DNA of 5,285 nt from an uncultured Alphaproteobacteria bacterium. GTDB taxonomy: Bacteria > Pseudomonadota > Alphaproteobacteria > Micropepsales > Micropepsaceae. This document shows positions 1 through 5,285 of this stretch, piece by piece. Position numbers and translations under genes: made by a program. The notes beneath the pieces were generated by a model, which ran no database searches, was not told the DNA's origin, and worked only from the letters and a program-made list of their open reading frames with translations. The stretch lies in assembly GCA_903922545.1 (NCBI GenBank), contig CAIXUE010000080.1, positions 1 to 5,285 of the forward strand. The letters run 5' to 3'. How positions within the stretch are numbered: the stretch's first letter is position 1; each line of letters starts with the position of its first letter.

Positions 1-282
1 ATGGAGATCGGCTGGATCAAGATCCGTGGCCGCAAGCGCACCCCCGGCCGCCCGGTCACTTATGGCACCACCGACGCCTTCCTGACCCAGTTCGGTCTGG
101 AAAGCGTCAGCCACCTGCCGGGCACCGATGAACTCAAGGCGGCGGGCTTCCTGGAAGCCATTCCGCCGGCCGGTTTCGAGGTTCCCAATCCCACCGACGC
201 CCTGACCGCAGACGAAGACCCGTACACGGGTGAAGAGCCTCAGGACCTGCTGACCGGATCCGTCAACCTGGACGAAGCCTGA
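1..282 (+). CDS. scpB: Segregation and condensation protein B (ScpB), C-terminal part, cut by the window edge
   Basis: ScpB is the kleisin-associated subunit of the SMC-ScpA-ScpB condensin. It dimerises through winged-helix domains, binds ScpA, and helps compact and separate the chromosome in the cytoplasm. The visible 93 residues hold the end of the second winged helix: the strand and wing motif IRGRKRTPGRPVTYGTT (about residues 8-24), then FLTQFGLESVSHLPG and the ELKAAGFL helix. This is the signature end of ScpB. A roughly 40-residue acidic, probably disordered tail follows. ScpB is normally about 200-250 residues, so the N-terminal half lies outside the window. The ATG at position 1 falls inside the conserved fold and is probably an internal methionine, not the start. 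The gene ends in tandem stops TGA-TAA (280-285). Identification is confident; only the true start is unknown. Confidence 0.93.
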   Translation: MEIGWIKIRGRKRTPGRPVTYGTTDAFLTQFGLESVSHLPGTDELKAAGFLEAIPPAGFEVPNPTDALTADEDPYTGEEPQDLLTGSVNLDEA

Positions 283-285
283 TAA

Positions 286-550
286 GCAACCGGAGCGTCT
301 TGGCTTAAGGTTGTGTCCGGCGAGCCAGCCGCCAATTTGTGACCCAAATAGCGAGCGCGCCGATGAGCGCTCCAACCACTCCGGCAACTAGGCCACTGTT
401 GGCAAAGGCGGTCCAATCAAAGGCAGGTTTTTGTCAAGGGGCGGCGTCGAGAAGGTCGACCAGCACACCGAGAATGAATCCAATAAGCAGGTGGTTGGGG
501 TAGCTGAGCTTCCTACGCCGCACTTTGCTTTTCCCATTCCTCGATCAGCT
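286..550. other. Convergent intergenic region without an intact gene
   Basis: This stretch separates the + strand scpB end from the minus-strand SRPBCC gene end. It holds the TGA-split membrane ORF (305-523, minus) and a short open frame tail (ending 513-515, minus), both described separately. I looked for a rho-independent terminator between the convergent genes. Only short weak inverted repeats occur (CAACC 287-291 with GGTTG 309-313; GAGCGC 353-358 with GCGCTC 367-372), and neither has a T-tract. No tatA-like gene is seen here, although tatABC follows scpB in many Alphaproteobacteria. Confidence 0.6.
305..523 (-). pseudogene. Small two-helix membrane protein ORF interrupted by an in-frame TGA
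   Basis: Read from a GTG at 523-521, the minus strand gives 72 codons ending in TAA (307-305), with one TGA at codon 30 (436-434). Codons 1-29 encode a basic start (RRRK) and a hydrophobic helix, HLLIGFILGVLVDLL. Codons 31-72 encode KPAFDWTAFANSG, a second hydrophobic helix LVAGVVGALIGALAIWV, and a basic end (RLARR). Without the TGA this is a coherent helical hairpin with both positively charged ends on the cytoplasmic side, and the stop falls in the loop between helices. Codon third positions are GC-biased in the first half, less so in the second. The simplest reading is a recently broken gene (TGG or CGA to TGA) or a base error. Stop readthrough (context TGA-C) is possible but unproven. The start is weakly supported, with GGGA about 9 bases upstream. 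I do not recognise the family. Confidence 0.42.
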
Positions 551-1063
551 TCAGGGTGCGTCCGACAGTTGCACCATCTTGTCGATGCCGGCCTGGAAAC
601 GCGCCTTGCGCCGGTTGAACTCGGCCTGCTTGGCCTCCGGCGTTTTCAGCGGCGCGGCGTCGTAGATAACGTCATAGACAATTTTGGAATGGGATGTGTC
701 CACCACTTCCAGCGAAAAATTGCCATGCACATAGATGGGTGAGGCGGGCTGGGAATAGGCGTAAGACAACGGCGTCTTCGCCACCATCAGCTCGTTTAGC
801 GTGCCGTTCAATTGACGAATGGTGCCGACATCGCCCGTGCCGCTGGTGATGGCGCATTTGGTCCCGAACCAGAGTTCAATCTGGCAATAGCCGCCCACCT
901 TCGACCACACCAGGGCAGCCGGCTTGTCCACCGCTTGCTCGAAGTGAATATCCACCCATTCGGGCGCGGGGCTGTTGTAGCCGGTGGGTGCCGGGGCTGT
1001 GTTCTGCGCCGCTGCGGGCAGGGCCAGCGAAATCAATGCAGTTGCCAGGAAAATTCGCTTCAT
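551..1063 (-). CDS. Exported SRPBCC (START/polyketide-cyclase-like) family protein, copy 1
   Basis: The 170-residue product begins with a Sec signal peptide (MKRIFLATALISLALPAAAQ, cleavage after AAA or AAAQ), so the mature protein is probably periplasmic. The rest resembles the SRPBCC helix-grip fold: VDIHFEQAVDKPAALVWSKV (about 37-56) matches the first strand and helix ('pae-vW..v'), and GNFSLEVVD...SKIVYDVIYDA (about 114-135) gives the later strands. It ends in a long basic helix (about 143-165). Such folds bind hydrophobic ligands; no catalytic residues or ligand can be assigned. The only two cysteines, C60 and C70 (CX9C), are conserved in the neighbouring paralogue and may form a disulfide. 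I chose the ATG at 1063-1061 over a longer frame because AAGGGG lies six bases upstream and the signal peptide starts there. That Shine-Dalgarno overlaps the stop of the upstream paralogue, which suggests coupled translation. Confidence 0.85.
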   Translation of the reverse strand: MKRIFLATALISLALPAAAQNTAPAPTGYNSPAPEWVDIHFEQAVDKPAALVWSKVGGYCQIELWFGTKCAITSGTGDVGTIRQLNGTLNELMVAKTPLSYAYSQPASPIYVHGNFSLEVVDTSHSKIVYDVIYDAAPLKTPEAKQAEFNRRKARFQAGIDKMVQLSDAP

Positions 1064-1069
1064 CTTTTT

Positions 1070-1075
1070 CCCCTT
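1070..1075 (-). promoter_or_regulatory. Ribosome binding site of SRPBCC copy 1
   Basis: The minus strand reads AAGGGG, six bases before the ATG at 1063. Its first two bases are part of the TAA stop (1076-1074) of the preceding paralogue. This decides the start and points to translational coupling within a bicistronic message. Confidence 0.7.
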
Positions 1076-1640
1076 ACGGCGCGTGCGCCAGTTCCACCAT
1101 CTTGTCGATGCCCTGCTCAAACCGCGTCTTGCGCCGCGCCATGTCGGCCGCCTTGGCGTCCACCGTCATCCCGCCAGCGTCATACAGAAGGTCATAGACG
1201 ATCCGGGAATGGGTGGCGTCCACCACCTCCACCGACAGGTTGCCATGGTAATAGATCGGCGAAAGCGGCTGGGAATAGCCGTAAGACAGCGGCGTCTTGG
1301 CCACCATCAATTCATTGGTATTGCCGGCGGCGCCCAGCGCCCGGTTGGTGCCGATCTCGCCATTGCCCGCCGTGTATTTGCACGGCGTGTTGAACCAGTC
1401 GGCGATCTGGCAATAGCCGCCCACCTTGGCCCATACGGCAGCGGCCGGCCGGTCCACCATCCGCTCCATGTGAATGTCCACGAAATCCGGCTTGGTGTTG
1501 ATATAGCCCGTCATCGGTGCCGGTGTGGCGGGAGCGCCCTGCGCCAGGATAACCGCGCCGCCTTTTTCCGGCAGGGCGTTCTGCGCCATCGCGGGCAGGG
1601 TAAGCATGATGATTGCGGTGCTGAAAAGAAATTTGGTCAT
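1074..1640 (-). CDS. Exported SRPBCC (START/polyketide-cyclase-like) family protein, copy 2
   Basis: The 188-residue product is a tandem paralogue of the downstream gene. It has a signal peptide (MTKFLFSTAIIMLTLPAMAQ), a linker of about 16 extra residues rich in Ala, Gly and Pro that copy 1 lacks, and then the same helix-grip core: VDIHMERMVDRPAAAVWAKV, GGYCQI, NELMVAKTPLSYGYSQP, SPIYYHGN and EVVDATHSRIVYD. Both end in GIDKMV-L--AP. C77 and C87 form the same CX9C pair and are its only cysteines. The probable role is binding a hydrophobic or lipid-like ligand in the periplasm; the ligand is unknown. Two ATGs lie at 1646 and 1640. AAGGGAG (1654-1648) is one base from the first and seven from the second, so I prefer 1640; starting at 1646 adds only Met-Val. 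It lies 35 bases after rnd and 10 before copy 1, with no terminator visible on either side. Confidence 0.85.
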   Translation of the reverse strand: MTKFLFSTAIIMLTLPAMAQNALPEKGGAVILAQGAPATPAPMTGYINTKPDFVDIHMERMVDRPAAAVWAKVGGYCQIADWFNTPCKYTAGNGEIGTNRALGAAGNTNELMVAKTPLSYGYSQPLSPIYYHGNLSVEVVDATHSRIVYDLLYDAGGMTVDAKAADMARRKTRFEQGIDKMVELAHAP

Positions 1641-1647
1641 TACCATT

Positions 1648-1654
1648 CTCCCTT
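1648..1654 (-). promoter_or_regulatory. Ribosome binding site of SRPBCC copy 2 (decides between two ATGs)
   Basis: The minus strand reads AAGGGAG, followed by A, then ATG (1646), GTA, ATG (1640). A seven-base spacing favours the ATG at 1640; the one-base spacing to the ATG at 1646 is too short for efficient initiation. Confidence 0.65.
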
Positions 1655-1675
1655 CAATATTGTTCTGGCCGCTAC

Positions 1676-2848
1676 TTACTCTTCCAGTTCGACAACCACG
1701 GCCTCGCCATTCTCCAGCGCGATGGCCAACTCGCCCTTGCGCAGCAGCTTGGCGTCATTTCCGAAAACTTCCGCCCGCCAGCCCGACAGCGCCGCCACAC
1801 CGTCATCCTCAAGCGCGGCGAGCTTTTCGATATCCTCGGCATTGGCGATCAGGCGCGGCGCCACCCCCGCCGCCTCGGCCCGCAGCCGCAGCAGCGTCTT
1901 CAAAAGATCAATCGCGGCCGGCGAAGGCTCGCGCTTGCGCCGGGGCGCTTGCTGGCTGGCGGCGCCTTCCGGCGCCTGCGCCTCGCGCCCCGCTTCCACC
2001 GCATCCATCAGGCCCTTGCCCAGCTTGGAATTGGCAAAGCCGCGCGGCACCGCCCGGATACGCTCCAGCGCCTCGCCATTCTCCGGTGGATGGGCGGCGA
2101 TTTCGCTCAGCGCTTCGTCCTTCAACACCCGGCCACGGGGAATATCGCGCGTCTGCGCCTCGCGCTCGCGCCAGGCGGCCAGCGTCGCCAGCATGGCCAG
2201 GAATTTCTTGCTGCTGGTTCGCGGCTTAAGGCGCTTCCACGCCATCTCCGGGTCCTGCCGATAAAGCGATCCATCCTGCAGGGCCGAAACTTCCTCAGCC
2301 ACCCAGCTGGAACGGCCGGTTTTCTCCAGCCGGGCCTTCATCCATTCATAGATCACGCGCAGATGCGTGACATCGGCCAGGGCATATTCCAGTTGCCGGC
2401 TGGACAGGGGCCGGTGGCTCCAGTCGGTAAAGCGGGCGGACTTGTCGATCTCCACATGCGCGATCTTGCGCGCCAGGGTTTCATACGACGCCGCATCGCC
2501 AAAACCGCAGACCATTGCCGCGATCTGGCTGTCGAACAAAGGATGCGGCAGCACGCCCCCCTGCAGGTAGAAGATTTCAATATCCTGCCGCGCCGCATGC
2601 AGCACCTTGACGATGTCGTCGCGCTTCAGGAGTTCGTAAAACGGCGCCAGATCGATGCCCGGCGCCAGCGGATCAATGATGGCTTCGACGCTTTTGCCGT
2701 CCACTTCCGGGCTGGCCACCTGGATCAGGCACAGCTTGGGGTAATAGGTCTGGTCGCGAAGGAATTCGGTATCCAGCGCCAGGTAAGGCGCGCCGGAAAT
2801 ATCCGCGATCAGGCTGGCAAGGGCTTCATTGGAATCCACAATCCGCAT
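1676..2848 (-). CDS. rnd: Ribonuclease D
   Basis: RNase D is a cytoplasmic 3'-to-5' exoribonuclease that trims the 3' ends of tRNA precursors and other stable RNAs. This 390-residue protein shows the full DEDDy exonuclease set: D26 and E28 in LALDTEFLRD, D89 in HAARQDIEIF, and Y155 with D159 in LEYALADVTHL. These residues bind the two catalytic divalent metal ions. An HRDC nucleic-acid-binding domain follows at about 203-285 (from MAWKRLKPR through RAVPRGFANSKLGKGL). A basic, Ala/Pro-rich linker (about 288-310) then leads to a second helical region (about 311-370), possibly a degenerate second HRDC, and an acidic end. Length fits the family (E. coli RNase D has about 375 residues). The ATG at 2848 directly opens the conserved first strand, and AGGG lies five bases upstream. 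It lies 39 bases after the phosphodiesterase gene, so co-transcription is likely. Confidence 0.95.
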   Translation of the reverse strand: MRIVDSNEALASLIADISGAPYLALDTEFLRDQTYYPKLCLIQVASPEVDGKSVEAIIDPLAPGIDLAPFYELLKRDDIVKVLHAARQDIEIFYLQGGVLPHPLFDSQIAAMVCGFGDAASYETLARKIAHVEIDKSARFTDWSHRPLSSRQLEYALADVTHLRVIYEWMKARLEKTGRSSWVAEEVSALQDGSLYRQDPEMAWKRLKPRTSSKKFLAMLATLAAWREREAQTRDIPRGRVLKDEALSEIAAHPPENGEALERIRAVPRGFANSKLGKGLMDAVEAGREAQAPEGAASQQAPRRKREPSPAAIDLLKTLLRLRAEAAGVAPRLIANAEDIEKLAALEDDGVAALSGWRAEVFGNDAKLLRKGELAIALENGEAVVVELEE

Positions 2849-2887
2849 CCCGCCCTGATAGCGGATTCGGGGGGAAATATCCGGTTT

Positions 2888-4579
2888 TTAATGGCCCAAA
2901 AGCCCCACGGTACGGCCCTCAAAGCCCGCCGCGTCGAAATAGCGGGTCTGGCCCACGCTTTGCTCGTCCAGGATGGTAGAAACCCCGCCTGGACCTGGGT
3001 CAGAGGTGACGGTCCGCCGGGTCACCTTCACCGGCTTGCCGCCCGCCAGCCCCTCCGAAATCACCCGCCCCGTCAGCTTGCCCCTGGCAGGCAAGGGCAC
3101 GCCCATCACCCGCGCCAGGGTGGGAGCGATGTCGGCGTTCGAAATGGGAGCAGGGTCGGCAAATCCCTTTTTGAAATCCGGACCGATGACCGCCATGAAG
3201 TTGCGGGTTTCGGCGCGGCTGAGCCCGCCATGCTCACCTTCGCCGGTGGGACGGGGCGAGTCATAGACTCCGATGGCGCATTGCAGCCTGTCGGGGCAGG
3301 TGCCCGCGAAAGTGCGGAAACTCACATAGATGGCTGGCGCCGGCGTGCGCGCCGCGCCTATCAAATTCACCGCGCTCATCGGCAAGGCGCCGGGGAATTT
3401 CCCCAAACCGTCATTGACGAATATGCCGCTGACATAATCCTGCGCCGCCAGGAAATTGACGACGCGCCCCGCCAGCGCTTTGGCATCGGCGCCGGGCAAA
3501 TAAATCAGATCGGCGCCGGAATTGACCCCCACCACCAGTTCCGGATCGGCGGCATCGGCGCCCAGATAGCCGGTCTTGGCCATGGGCAGATCCAGCGCCT
3601 TGGCCAGATCCGCCGACAGAAAATTCTGCGGCAGGTCGCGGCCATTATCGTCTTTGCTCACGGTCACGAAACCGTGATCGGCGGTGACAAACACATCGGT
3701 GGTCTTGTCCAGCCCCAGCGCCTTCAAACTGTCCAGCAATTGTCCCAGCACGGTATCGGCGTTGCGCGCGCCGGCCCGGGCGCTGGGATTGTTGATACCC
3801 GGATCGGTCTTGCCGACGCTGTCGGTTGCATCATGCTGGCTTTTGTCGGGATCGCGCGACCAGAACAGCATCACAAAAGGTTTTCCGCTTTGCGCAAAAT
3901 GCGGCAGCACGATCTGGGTGGCGGCTTTTGCCATCCAGGCTTCCTGTTCGACATTGGGAATAGCGATGGCGGGCAAGGCGGGGGCAAGGTTTTGTCCGGT
4001 CATGCCGGCGGCGAACCAGTCCGGCAATCCAATGCCGGTTTGCTTGCCGGTGGAATCGTCCAGAACCAACGTCTGGCTTCCGTCCTTGGCCGTGGTGACG
4101 TCCTGGATCAGGGCAGGGCCCTCCTTGCCGATGATCGCGGTCTGCCAGCCCTTGGCGCGGGCGGCGGCGATCAGGCTTGTCTCGCCCAGATAGTTGCCCG
4201 CGAATTTGCGGTTCATTTCTTCCAGAACTTTATCGCTTTCCAGAAAGCCCATGGTCGATCCGCCCAGACTGTCCATCGTCTGGCCCACATAAATCGTGTT
4301 GCCGAAATCGCCGGTGTCACCGATGTAGTGACCGGTGGCGATGGCCGAAGCGTTGACCGTGGTGACGGTGGGAAACAGCGAATGGCTGTTGATGAAATCC
4401 ACGCCCGCCGCCTTCAGCCGCGCCATGTTGGGCATGTTGTCCGGCAGGACGCTGCCATAGCGCAGCCCGTCGGCGACAAAGATGATGATGTTGTGGGGCT
4501 GATTCCTTGCGGCGGCCGGCAGACCCGTCAGGGTGAAAAGGGCAATGGCAAGCAGGGTGCTTTTGATGCGCGAATCCAT
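2888..4579 (-). CDS. Exported alkaline-phosphatase-superfamily phosphodiesterase/phosphatase (NPP-like)
   Basis: The 563-residue protein starts with a signal peptide (about residues 1-25, MDSRIKSTLLAIALFTLTGL then PAAA), so it acts in the periplasm or outside the cell. The two-metal site of the type I phosphodiesterase/nucleotide pyrophosphatase family is complete by motif. D37 (FVADGLR), nucleophile T73 (FPTVTTVNASAIATGHY), D301 and H302 (FVTADHG) would form one metal site. D245 and H249 (RDPDKSQHD) plus H450 (GEGEHGG) would form the other. Its only cysteines, C428 and C434, may form a disulfide. Members of the family hydrolyse phosphate mono- or diesters, including nucleotides and lipid headgroups; the substrate here cannot be read. 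No Shine-Dalgarno is visible before the ATG at 4579, but the signal peptide supports this start. It is the first gene of the minus-strand train and diverges from aspS. A phosphoglycerate-mutase-like or phosphonoacetate-hydrolase activity is a less likely alternative. Confidence 0.87.
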   Translation of the reverse strand: MDSRIKSTLLAIALFTLTGLPAAARNQPHNIIIFVADGLRYGSVLPDNMPNMARLKAAGVDFINSHSLFPTVTTVNASAIATGHYIGDTGDFGNTIYVGQTMDSLGGSTMGFLESDKVLEEMNRKFAGNYLGETSLIAAARAKGWQTAIIGKEGPALIQDVTTAKDGSQTLVLDDSTGKQTGIGLPDWFAAGMTGQNLAPALPAIAIPNVEQEAWMAKAATQIVLPHFAQSGKPFVMLFWSRDPDKSQHDATDSVGKTDPGINNPSARAGARNADTVLGQLLDSLKALGLDKTTDVFVTADHGFVTVSKDDNGRDLPQNFLSADLAKALDLPMAKTGYLGADAADPELVVGVNSGADLIYLPGADAKALAGRVVNFLAAQDYVSGIFVNDGLGKFPGALPMSAVNLIGAARTPAPAIYVSFRTFAGTCPDRLQCAIGVYDSPRPTGEGEHGGLSRAETRNFMAVIGPDFKKGFADPAPISNADIAPTLARVMGVPLPARGKLTGRVISEGLAGGKPVKVTRRTVTSDPGPGGVSTILDEQSVGQTRYFDAAGFEGRTVGLLGH

Positions 4580-4690
4580 GGAAAGGCCAAATTAGCCGGG
4601 CTTTGTGTCAGGAAAATGAGGCGTTTTGGCCCGCCTTGACCGGCCCCCCATAAACCGCCAAAACCCGCCCTTTCCTTGATGGTTTTGCCC
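4580..4690. promoter_or_regulatory. Divergent intergenic region between the phosphodiesterase gene and aspS
   Basis: These 111 bases must carry the start signals for aspS (+) and probably for the minus-strand train. A TTGACC at 4636-4641 resembles a sigma-70 -35 box for aspS. At 17 bases spacing the -10 position reads CAAAAC (4659-4664), a poor match, so the promoter is tentative. No convincing promoter was found on the minus strand. Neither flanking start codon has a clear Shine-Dalgarno. The region also contains GTTTTG-type inverted repeats, listed separately. Confidence 0.45.
4623..4664. repeat. Inverted repeat GTTTTGGC / GCCAAAAC upstream of aspS
   Basis: A perfect 8-base inverted repeat: GTTTTGGC at 4623-4630 and GCCAAAAC at 4657-4664, separated by 26 bases that include the TTGACC box. 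It could be a protein-binding operator on DNA or, if transcribed, an RNA stem. There is no T-tract, so it does not look like a terminator. Confidence 0.5.
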
Positions 4691-4750
4691 ATGCACGCCT
4701 ACCGGACCCACACTTGCGGCCAGCTTCGCTCCAGCGATGTGGGCAAAACC
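4681..4750 (+). promoter_or_regulatory. Inverted repeat spanning the aspS start codon (possible start-sequestering hairpin)
   Basis: GGTTTTGCCCA at 4681-4691 is a perfect 11-base complement of TGGGCAAAACC at 4740-4750. The left arm covers the ten bases immediately before the start codon and its A; U-G wobbles (T4692 with G4739, G4693 with T4738) could extend the stem over the whole ATG. The right arm lies in codons 17-20 (Val-Gly-Lys-Thr). The loop is 48 bases. Folded in mRNA, this would block ribosome access. That it regulates aspS is inference. Confidence 0.4.
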
Positions 4751-5285
4751 GTGCGCATCTCCGGCTGGGTCAATCGCCGCCGCGACCATGGCGGCCTGAT
4801 CTTCCTGGACCTGCGTGACCATTACGGCATCACCCAATGCGTGATTGAACCGGATGGCTCGGCTTTCCCGCTGGTGGACACCTCCCGCTCCGAATGGGTA
4901 CTGACCCTCACCGGCAAGGTGGTGGCGCGCACCTCCGAGACCGTGAACAAGGATCTGCCCACCGGCGAAGTGGAGCTGCGCATCGAAGACGCCTCGGTGC
5001 AGGGCAGGGCGGAAGAATTGCCGCTGCCGGTATTCGGCGACATGGATTATCCGGAAGAAACCCGGCTCACTTACCGTTTCCTGGATCTGCGCCGCGAGCG
5101 TCTGCACAAGAACATCATGCTGCGCGCCAATATCGTCACCTCGCTGCGCCGGCGCATGGTCGAACAGGGCTTCACCGAATTCCAGACCCCGATTTTGACC
5201 GCTTCGTCGCCGGAAGGCGCGCGCGACTTTCTGGTGCCGTCGCGCCGCTATCCGGGCCAGTTCTATGCCCTGCCGCAGGCGCCGC
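4691..5285 (+). CDS. aspS: Aspartyl-tRNA synthetase, N-terminal part, cut by the window edge
   Basis: AspRS charges tRNA with aspartate in the cytoplasm. The visible 198 codons cover the N-terminal OB-fold anticodon-binding domain (about 1-110; [20 protein letters not shown], then [11 protein letters not shown]) and the start of the class II catalytic core. The core part includes the [10 protein letters not shown] segment, the motif 1 helix and strand (about 141-170, ending [11 protein letters not shown]), and the flipping-loop region [14 protein letters not shown] (172-185). H33 replaces the leucine of the discriminating E. coli enzyme, and E83 stands where E. coli has lysine. This pattern is typical of non-discriminating AspRS, which charges both tRNA-Asp and tRNA-Asn in bacteria that use GatCAB. 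The ATG at 4691 gives the canonical alphaproteobacterial start [10 protein letters not shown]. No Shine-Dalgarno is visible; the bases before the ATG lie in an inverted repeat. Confidence 0.96.
   Translation, partial: MHAYRTHTCGQLRSSDVGKTVRISGWVNRRRDHGGLIFLDLRDHYGITQCVIEPDGSAFPLVDTSRSEWVLTLTGKVVARTSETVNKDLPTGEVELRIEDASVQGRAEELPLPVFGDMDYPEETRLTYRFLDLRRERLHKNIMLRANIVTSLRRRMVEQGFTEFQTPILTASSPEGARDFLVPSRRYPGQFYALPQAP

Noticed and set aside
353..372. GAGCGC / GCGCTC inverted repeat as a terminator between the convergent genes
   Set aside because: The stem is only six bases with an eight-base loop and no T-tract on either strand, and it lies within the split membrane ORF.
431..742. + strand frame across the intergenic region and the SRPBCC copy 1 end
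   Set aside because: Its later part is antisense to the conserved SRPBCC core, and its start lacks a ribosome binding site.
984..2264. Long + strand frame antisense to the SRPBCC pair and the rnd end
   Set aside because: It overlaps three opposite-strand genes with clear signal peptides or catalytic motifs, and shows no domain of its own.
2849..2887. Possible terminator between the phosphodiesterase gene and rnd
   Set aside because: Only a five-base CGGAT/ATCCG pairing with a C-rich loop and no T-tract; this fits readthrough into rnd better.
1949..4639. Stop-free + strand frame of nearly 900 codons antisense to rnd and the phosphodiesterase
   Set aside because: It crosses two well-identified genes on the opposite strand. 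Its translation is rich in Arg, His, Gly and Gln with no recognisable domain, as expected for the shadow of GC-rich codons.
4592..5107. Minus-strand frame of 171 codons opposite aspS
   Set aside because: It is the antisense of conserved AspRS sequence and has no recognisable features.

Overview
The window is GC-rich, protein-dense bacterial chromosome and reads as an alphaproteobacterium. The C-terminal winged helix of ScpB (GRKRTPGRPVTYGTT) and the AspRS N-terminus ([10 protein letters not shown], then RRRDHGG) are both of the alphaproteobacterial type. I cannot name the genus from the sequence. I see no phage, IS, CRISPR, tRNA or rRNA signal.

Layout: (1) The 3' end of scpB lies on the + strand at the left edge. 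(2) Positions 286-550 hold no intact gene I can call, but on the minus strand they contain a coherent two-helix membrane reading frame (305-523) split by one in-frame TGA. (3) A minus-strand gene train runs from about 4579 down to 551: an exported alkaline-phosphatase-superfamily phosphodiesterase, ribonuclease D (rnd), and two tandem paralogous exported SRPBCC/START-fold proteins. Gaps of 39, 35 and 10 bases suggest one transcription unit, which would reach the split membrane ORF if it does not terminate first. (4) A 111-base divergent intergenic region (4580-4690) follows. (5) The 5' part of aspS (aspartyl-tRNA synthetase) begins on the + strand at 4691 and runs off the right edge.

Functionally the window mixes housekeeping genes (chromosome segregation, stable-RNA processing, tRNA charging) with accessory envelope genes: a periplasmic metal-dependent phosphodiesterase/phosphatase and two exported lipid-binding-fold proteins, each with only two cysteines in a CX9C pair. 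No joint pathway can be read from the sequence. Three points merit most attention: the TGA-split membrane ORF, the tandem exported SRPBCC pair, and four alternately complementary GTTTTG-type segments around the aspS start, one of which directly abuts and covers the start codon.
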